The position numbers and the translations under genes are program-made. A DNA stretch of 40,825 nt from Scedosporium boydii (Eukaryota; Ascomycota; Sordariomycetes; Microascales; Microascaceae), in assembly GCA_002221725.1 (NCBI GenBank), contig NJFT01000300.1, forward strand, positions 1 to 40,825, written 5' to 3'. Of the stretch, positions 34,300-40,825 are shown in pieces. Under the pieces are notes generated by a model, which saw nothing but the letters and a program-made list of their open reading frames with translations, ran no database searches and was not told the DNA's origin. Numbering within the stretch: position 1 is the first letter of the stretch; every line of letters begins with the position of its first letter.

Positions 34300-34346
34300 A
34301 TACTTCGTAATATACGAAGTATGTACCTCAGTCTGCCTACTTCGTA
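34300..34346. repeat. inverted pair plus third copy of TACTTCGTA
   Basis: ATACTTCGTA (34300-34309) and TACGAAGTAT (34313-34322) form a perfect 10-bp inverted repeat around the 3-bp spacer ATA. A further TACTTCGTA lies at 34338-34346, and another at 34732-34740. Confidence 0.92.
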
Positions 34347-35125
34347 GACTCCTCTTTTTTCTACTTGTCCACATACAGGTAACATTGATGTTACCAGCTT
34401 GGACTATCCGTGGGATGAATGTTCTCAGAGAGTAGCATTCACTGTGCCGGGATCGAAAAGAGGCGTTCAACACAGATCAGCATCAATCTGATCCTTGTCG
34501 CTCATCATTCTGAAAATGCCAGGGCTCAATCCGAAATACTTTGTACCTCGTATTATTAGTCCCCAGACCCTGGCTGGGGTTCTCAGCCTCTGTCGATGAA
34601 CTTCGTTTCATCAGTTATTACAAAATACTAATACTGGTAACAACCAAAGAAACGATTGGGGATGGAAGCTGATTCTTTCCCCCCCGTGTCATCGGCATCG
34701 GCTTGGACTCCGAGGCCTGTTTCTGTTTCATTACTTCGTAAATTAATATCGACTTTGGACAAGGGACCATGCTTCGTAAACGTGGTCTTGCACCGTCTGG
34801 AGCATCAAAATTGAAGGGAGCTTTGGCAGACAAACCCGCCATGCTCGTTTCCGGATCTCGACATCTTGTGAAGGGAACCCCTTCTGGAGGCGTCCCCAAG
34901 GACAAGGGTCATTTGCGTCGCCTTGACATCTCCTGTCCTCCCCATCTTCTCCCTAGCGCAGATTGTCCCCGATGCGGAAAAGGCTTGTTGAGCGAGTTGG
35001 CTTCCGGGATGCGCCCTTGCTCAAGAATGATCCTAGTGAAGGTCTTCCGCCATCAACGCTAGGGTGCACCTGCAGGCCACTCTATTTCAGAGAGCTTTGA
35101 TAGCTCATTATATGAACCAGCGTCC

Positions 35126-35148
35126 TACGAAGTACTCCGTACGAAGTA
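35126..35148. repeat. three overlapping motif copies
   Basis: TACGAAGTA (35126-35134), TACTCCGTA (35133-35141) and TACGAAGTA (35140-35148) overlap by two bases each, forming a 23-bp chain with a 7-bp period that mixes both core variants. Confidence 0.92.
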
Positions 35149-36711
35149 GGAGCGGCCGAGACCTTTGATGAACCTGAGCAAGGGCGTCTCGTTTGGAGAC
35201 GAAGATTCCATTTTCCCCGACATTTTGGCGGTCATGGCCCCTACAATATTGGACCAGAAACCCTACTGAGCCTCAATGAGCTGAAATTTCATCAGTGTAT
35301 GTCATTCTCGTGACAGCTCCGTCAGGCATTATTACTTGGTACTTCGGATGAGCACCGACTCGGAAGCGAGTACCTCTGCGGCATGGCGGGTTTTACCACC
35401 CGGATCTAGTTCTTTTTGGGCAGCACGGCTGATCTCCATAGCCATGCCCTTGTGAACGCAAGTACCGCGACGGGCAATCAGAAGAGATTGAGTTTGGTTA
35501 AACTCTAGGAAGTATGGATCAATATGTGCCGTATTATCTAGATCATCCATGCGGGCGGAAAGAACCCGCAGTCTAATCTACACTAATCCAACCGAAGGGA
35601 GAAAGAAATAGAACCCGCCACAGTTTCGCAGTTTGCGGGGTACTTTAGTGTAGCGTAAGAATGGAGTGTATGCAGTTGACGTCTGGTTTGAGTCCTGTCC
35701 ATCCAACGGGGCGTATCAACACAAGGCGAAGTGCCAAGTGCTTTCAGAAGATACATACGTAGAAAATGTACTGCAGGGGGTATACAGGTAATGTAAGAAC
35801 CTAAAGTCCCTGCTCCTTGTTTGGCGAGCTGAGCGATTCTCTACCGATTTTGTACCCCAAACATCAAAAGTATTCTCCGAAATCAATTATCAATTTCACA
35901 TCTCGACAGCGGAGCTGTATCTTGCTTTTCCCCCGTGCTGATTCCCGCCTTTCCACACCCCTGACGTATTTTTCTTCTCATTTCCTCTGCGTGGTCTAGG
36001 CTTGCTTTCCGAATTCATCCGGTGAGGAGGACGGAATATAGGGAAATATTTGGAATTTACAGGGCGCGCCTGATCCCGAGATGTAATTTGGCTCTTAACC
36101 TCTAGAAATTGAACCACCTCAACGAACCCGAGGCCTCGTAATCCCGATCATTGGATGTTATGGACTTCCCGCTTTTTGAACCCCAGAATAGCAAATGTCA
36201 ATATCCCGGAGGAATCCACTAGAGCTCAGCCTACCTCAAATGGTCGACACTTGGACTTGGCCCGCCCCCTTGGTCTGGAAAAATATACGTAGGGAGTATT
36301 GCAAATGTCGTGGATATATTACTGAATGCCGGCTCGGTGAGTTGAGCGAGGGAGGCATCAAGGGAGGATGGGATTTGCGAGACAACAATCAGTGCGTGGG
36401 CCTCCTTGTTTAGCATGATGCAACCCTTTCATGATAAAGGTTGTGAATGCGGCCGTGATCCAGTACTTCATTGTGCAGACGAAGTACTTCGGACGAAGCT
36501 TGAGGAGCCTTGAAATGTCATCAACGGAGAGAGCCGAGCGTAGTCGTGGGGAATTTACCAATCCGCAGATCCCAATCAGTGGTGAATACACAGGTACCTT
36601 TGTAGGCTACATTTGATGTACAGTGTCAACACATCAAGTACAAGCAGCCTCGACTGACACCGCCCCATCACCCCCAAATCTCGACCTCATGTTCTGTCTA
36701 CACATACAAAC

Positions 36712-37258
36712 ATGGTAGCCATCACACCCGAATCCATCAAGAGGGTGCTCAACCAAGAGTTCGGGACCTCGATCGATGGTTGCCAATGGAAGCGCAAAAT
36801 TAGATCGGATGGTACCAAATCGGAATGGATCCCAGCCTCGACCGAGCTGAACCGCGAGGAGCCACCGACCCTGCTCCTCATACTTGTGATATTGAACCAG
36901 GCTGAAGGAGAGCCAACGCACTGGTCTCTATTTGTCGCTGCAGAGGGTCAACTAGGTTCCGTCTATCAAGTCACCGGCGACGCTACCCAGATGCACTACG
37001 CATTTGAAGAAAAGAGCAACATTGTCGCCTCTGAGAGTTACAACCGTTCGTATGTCATTGCTCAACTGGGACAAGACGGAGAGGACCTGGTAAGGTCGTG
37101 CGCCGAGAACGAACCTCCCCCGCATGCTGTGAACCGCGCATCGGTCAAGGAGAACTGCCCAGGGCTGGACGGTCCGAGTTATGGAGCGCCTTCAAGAGAC
37201 TGGCATCGTTGCAGAGTCATGGGTCACGTTGGTGAGAGGCATGTTAGAACCGGTCTAG
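36712..37258 (+). pseudogene. fungal family gene of unknown function, single-base frameshift
   Basis: An ATG at 36712 follows a leader-like stretch (CACATACAAACATGG). The frame reads PTHWSLFVAAEG, GSVYQVTGDATQMHY, VASESYNRSYVIAQL, PPPHAVNRASVKENC (residue 149), then degrades. Skipping one C in the CCC at 37158-37160 puts the continuation back on track: GWTVRVMERLQETGIVAES, then WVTLVRGMLEPV and a stop at 37256-37258. I recall fungal proteins of this pattern (THW, VYQV-GDA, PPP-A-NRASV-ENCQGW, MLEP near the end), usually in multigene sets, but I cannot name the family or its activity. The product would be about 181 residues. There is no intron signal at the shift. A recent pseudogene or an assembly error are both possible. 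It is the only well-preserved coding unit in the right-hand 13 kb. Confidence 0.65.
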
Positions 37259-39190
37259 CAAGGAAACAAAGTTGTGGCGTTGGTCTGGCGTAGATTGCCA
37301 GGAAGCGTGGGATACCCAAACCAGCGGAATTCCAATATTGCCCAGGACCGTTCACTATAGACCCACCTGCCGGGGAGGTCTTTTCTGATGTTTAATTCGT
37401 ACTCCAGACAACTAGCATCAGGAATGCCGAGATTATCTTCCCAGACAACCGTTTCTCGGTCTTTTCAGAATGTGGAGGGACACCATCGGTGAACTGATCT
37501 ATACTTGGGATGCCAAAGAGTCTAGAATACCCCCATCTCCACGTTTCGTTTTAGCATTAACGAGTTTATGACCCCGGAATTAGCATGTCGCTCTATAATA
37601 AAGCTGGAACCAAGGTGTGCCTCCGCGATGTGGACAGTAACTACCTTCGTAGATGCCATCAAGTGTTGCTTTAAGGTCGCATTAGCCAATGCGGAAGATT
37701 GGAAGTCAACACCACAGCAATATTACAATATTACCCTGCATACTACCAAGCACGGATCACAGTGCGTGGTTCAACCTCCAGCGGTGAGCATTCGGTTCAG
37801 CCTCACTAGGATTATTGCCCGCGCAAGGTTGGAGGGAATTTGCGAATGATGCTTACGCTGAGCTTTCAAAGAAATTTAAGTCTTGCACCAACGTTTCGTT
37901 CCAGAACTCTATCGGCTATGGCAACGGGAAGCTTCCCCTCCCACGATGAGAGCTGATGAATAGATTACGAAGGTCCTCCCCTTCTCATCGAGTCCCTTAG
38001 CCTTGTCGCGGGGTTTAGCTTTGCACACCGACATCGAAAAAGATCAATGATGGGCGGCCTCCATTCGAAGCATAGGCTCATAGCCATTATAGGACTAACT
38101 TGGGCGAAACGGCGTTCCCACTGGTGGCGTTGTACTTCGAGACCGGCACGCAGACGCCACTGAATTGCGTGGTGATGTCTTAATGTTGATGTGTATGTAA
38201 ATCTCCGAGTTCCAACCCGATCGACACTAACGGGAGGCAAAATTCTGATCGATACTTTGTCCTTGACACTGTCCTTCCAAGAGGCTCAACTTTAGTCAGC
38301 GATAACACCGAATTAGGACTGAAATATAACAGTTTTGTGATCCCGATCTTTTGTCTGAGCGAGTCCCGAGACAAGACACTTCTACCACAGAGACAGCAGT
38401 TAATAAATAGATTTGAATATAGTCTAACTCTCGCGGCATTCCCTGGAAACACCGAGACCATCATGTGCACATATTCCTCTTAGGCTCAGGATCCTATTGA
38501 CGTGGTCATTGTGCGAATGCCGCCGAAGGTCGCTGGGAACTTCTAGCAATCCCCTGAATTTCTATTATGCGTGCTCCCTCAACCGTAGTGTACACTTTGT
38601 AAACAATTTGCTCACCAGCTTCACCCTTCTGGGGAGGAGTACCTCAGCAGCGGCTTCTTCACCGCGGTAGATCTCTGGTGACCGAAGAGTGGTGATCAAT
38701 CCAGCCGCAATGAGCCCTGGAAGCTGGAGTTGGATCGGACATAATCATTGGTGCGATGCCGTCTTGTCCCGTTGTGAGCCTGGTCCATTTCATCTGATCG
38801 CCAAGGCCCCTGCACTCGTAAGCTCTCCTCAATCACGCTCAGCATGCTACCCAGCTCCACACTGAGTTTTAGTGCTAACTATGGAGGAGGGGAAGAGTCC
38901 ACGACTTCGTCGTGTATTACATGAGGTACATTTTGCAAGGGCGGATATTGAAGGAAGTCGATGTACCTCGTGGCGAACCCCGGCACTCATTGCCGCAACA
39001 GAATCTCTTCCGATCTCAGGAAATCAAATATCGACGAATGGAAAGCTCCACAGTGGATCGCACATTCAAGCACGATTGGAGCCAGCCATCATAATTGAAA
39101 GATCAATGTACACTGCTTCGTAATTACCGCGTTCGCATATCTACGTTGTACCTCGATGGTGAGCGAGGCCCCGAGCCTTGAACGCTCAAC

Positions 39191-39206
39191 TACTTCGTAC
39201 TTCGTA
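39191..39206. repeat. two overlapping TACTTCGTA copies
   Basis: TACTTCGTACTTCGTA: two units share two bases (39198-39199), giving the same 7-bp period as the chain at 35126-35148. Confidence 0.92.
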
Positions 39207-40528
39207 GAAATTGACAGGCATCAATCTTGTCACCGGCGCTGCTGATCGATGGACACCAACAGGCTTGAGCTTTGTGGTGGTGAGACGGAGGCTAAAGTCT
39301 TCGAGCAAATGGTAATGACTGCGTAAGATATTCGTCAACTCGGAACACTCCACTGTACCCGAAACTCTGGAGCCAGCACTGAAGGCTACCGCCCATCTGC
39401 CACCTTGGAAAAAGGCTGAGCATGACAGAAAGACAAGGCTGGCACTGCCCTATTCACCACGGTTCCAAGGATGGTAGTAACAGCGTTCCTACATCTATTA
39501 CATCGACTGCGGCATACATACACTATTATCTCAGATGTTTGTAACATGGGAGAAGGGAGAACAAAAAGGTAATGATCGAGTCGTTTCTCATGCTGCAGGT
39601 CGCTTGACCCTTGCCTCAATGTTTGATGGTGGCTAGGCGACTTATCCCCGTTGACTTCAAGTTAATCGATCCGTTTGGATATTTATTCCCGCCGCTCCCT
39701 GAACGACACACGCATCTTTCTTGTACTATTGGCGATAGAACTGCACTAGCTTATAGGAGGAGTACTTACCTCATAGTGTGGTGTAGAATACTTCAAGTTG
39801 GATGGGCACTCCACCGTAATATTAGCGGCTCCCGAAAAAGCAATATTCAGCACCCGAGCTTGACTCGTTCTTCGACAAGTCGTAGCGAAGCGTTGCCTCG
39901 CGTCTTGGTAGTGGAGGGGTTCTTGATGCTAAGCAGTCATGTTCTTTCTCTCGAACGCCGACCGCAGACGCCACATTGTCTCATTAAAAGGGTACCTTGT
40001 TCGTAGAAACCTGCAGGCTAAAGCCGAAACTTCCTTTCGGGATATAGACTCCTCAAGCTCTTCCGCCGCCCCTCATGTCACGGCTCTCCTGAGCCTGTTG
40101 GTCTTACCCTGTTTCCTTGCTCTGTTCTACTTCGTAAGGAAACTTAAACTCTGTGAAGTACACGGGAGAGAGCAGGACGGTACCTCATGGGAGGACAGAG
40201 AAGAGTACCACTTCCGAGTACCGCCCATGTTCTCCGTGCTTCCTTCTTCAGCTGTTCTTGCTCCTTCTCCATCACACCTTCCCTCGCGAACTTGGGATCC
40301 GGTTCTCTCCACCCGCCCCCGCCTTCTGAACCTCAAATCGTTGCTACTTCTAAATTCAACCTTCATTCAAAAAAGTATTATTACACTTTCCGACTTGACC
40401 TTGCTTATGCAAAGTACGAATACATCGATCAGATCAATCCTCTCCTGTTCACTTCGACACTCGCCGCCTTTTCAATCTTGTCTTGCTCTCTTGCTTGCAT
40501 CCCACGAACGCCGGCACCCAGTCGCAAT

Positions 40529-40553
40529 CAAGCAAGCAAGCAAGCAAGCAAGC
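40529..40553. repeat. (CAAG)6 microsatellite
   Basis: Six tandem CAAG units followed by CACGCACC, in non-coding DNA near the right end. Confidence 0.9.
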
Positions 40554-40639
40554 ACGCACCCCATCTTAGCACCCGCCACTGCAACTGCACCTTGACTCCC
40601 CCAATGTACGAAGTACACTACACTCCAGACACTACCCGA

Positions 40640-40825
40640 ACCGGACGCTAGTCAGTTTAAGAACAGAAGCAGCATTAGCATCGAGATCCTCCCGTACCCA
40701 GACCCAAACCCAGACCCAGACGCGTACTGGTACCCGGCCATTTGATCGCCCTTGCCCATTCCCCATTCCCCGTTCCCCATTCTCCATTGATCCATTTTCT
40801 TCCTTCCCCCTTCTTTTTCCCCTTC
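40640..40825 (+). promoter_or_regulatory. probable upstream region of a gene beyond the right edge
   Basis: The last 185 bp contain short CCCAGAC repeats (40697-40720), CCCCATT repeats (40758-40785) and then a nearly pure C/T tract to the end. Pyrimidine tracts of this kind commonly lie just before transcription starts in filamentous fungi, which suggests a plus-strand gene to the right. Confidence 0.4.

Larger units (their letters stand above)
30413..36711. other. 6.3-kb gene-poor stretch with dispersed motif copies
   Basis: I can support no gene here. Open frames that deserve a look are 35332-35550 on the minus strand (72 residues, MDDLDNTAHIDPYFLEFNQ..., ATG start, unknown), 33654-33845 on the plus strand (contains WVDVNQIEPAKLYAYVTLS, unknown) and 31704-32102 on the minus strand (no ATG start). 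None is recognisable or has neighbours in frame. The stretch contains nine exact copies of TACGAAGTA/TACTTCGTA and three of TACGGAGTA/TACTCCGTA, listed below. Composition is near average, not RIP-like. Confidence 0.45.
37259..40825. other. gene-poor right end
   Basis: No gene can be supported. An open frame at 37568-37849 (93 residues) and one at 39939-40595 lack recognisable content. The second is Ser/Leu-rich and probably a leader region. Exact TACTTCGTA/TACGAAGTA copies lie at 39191-39199, 39198-39206, 40128-40136 and 40607-40615. Confidence 0.45.

Noticed and set aside
34300..34322. lox-type recombination site
   Set aside because: The arms are similar over about 9 bp, but the spacer is 3 bp rather than 8, the outer arm bases differ and no recombinase gene is present.
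39939..40595. 218-residue plus-strand open frame
   Set aside because: Its start is not ATG-supported by context. It runs through simple repeats (CAAG array gives QASKQAS), overlaps another open frame and has no recognisable content.

Overview
The window is genomic DNA of a filamentous ascomycete (Pezizomycotina, most likely a Sordariomycete). Genes are split by short introns of about 60-200 nt with CTAAC/CTGAC-type branch points. A long terminal repeat and a nearly pure A+T block at the left edge look like repeat-induced point mutation (RIP), and the core genes are typical of this group. There are no bacterial-type operons, no CRISPR array, and no tRNA or rRNA gene that I could find.

Left edge (1-853): a retrotransposon LTR on the minus strand, carrying three tandem 36-bp units, then about 320 bp of almost pure A+T. 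Core block (1.3-27 kb): eight genes, six recognisable to some degree. They are an Oac1-type mitochondrial carrier (+), the tRNA 2-thiolation subunit Ncs2/Ctu2 (-), an unidentified Ser-rich protein (+), a probable Cog7-like Golgi tether subunit (-), the Rab GTPase Ypt1 (+), a large low-complexity protein (-), a WD40 protein (-) and the replisome hub Mcl1/Ctf4 (+). These are housekeeping genes in alternating orientation with no pathway in common, although the Cog-like protein and Ypt1 both act in Golgi traffic and are divergently arranged. A 6.5-kb stretch without genes (15.9-22.4 kb) interrupts the block.

Right part (27-40.8 kb): an accessory, gene-poor region. It holds decayed minus-strand fragments of a C2H2 zinc-finger gene, a WD40 repeat and ankyrin repeats (27.7-30.4 kb), which is the domain vocabulary of fungal NLR/HET-type genes. 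It also holds one fungal family gene with an apparent single-base frameshift (36.7 kb) and long stretches of non-coding DNA.

The strongest unexplained signal is a short dispersed motif, TACTTCGTA/TACGAAGTA. It occurs 14 times in the window against about 0.3 expected by chance, and 13 of the copies lie between 32.1 and 40.7 kb. A one-base variant, TACTCCGTA/TACGGAGTA, occurs six times. Copies overlap through shared TA or GTA ends into short chains, and one pair forms a perfect inverted repeat. The shape TA-N5-TA would fit excision footprints of a TA-targeting DNA transposon, a slippage-grown minisatellite or a protein-binding site. The sequence alone does not decide between these.

Exon boundaries were set by eye from reading frame, splice signals and protein family conservation, and have not been tested against transcripts.
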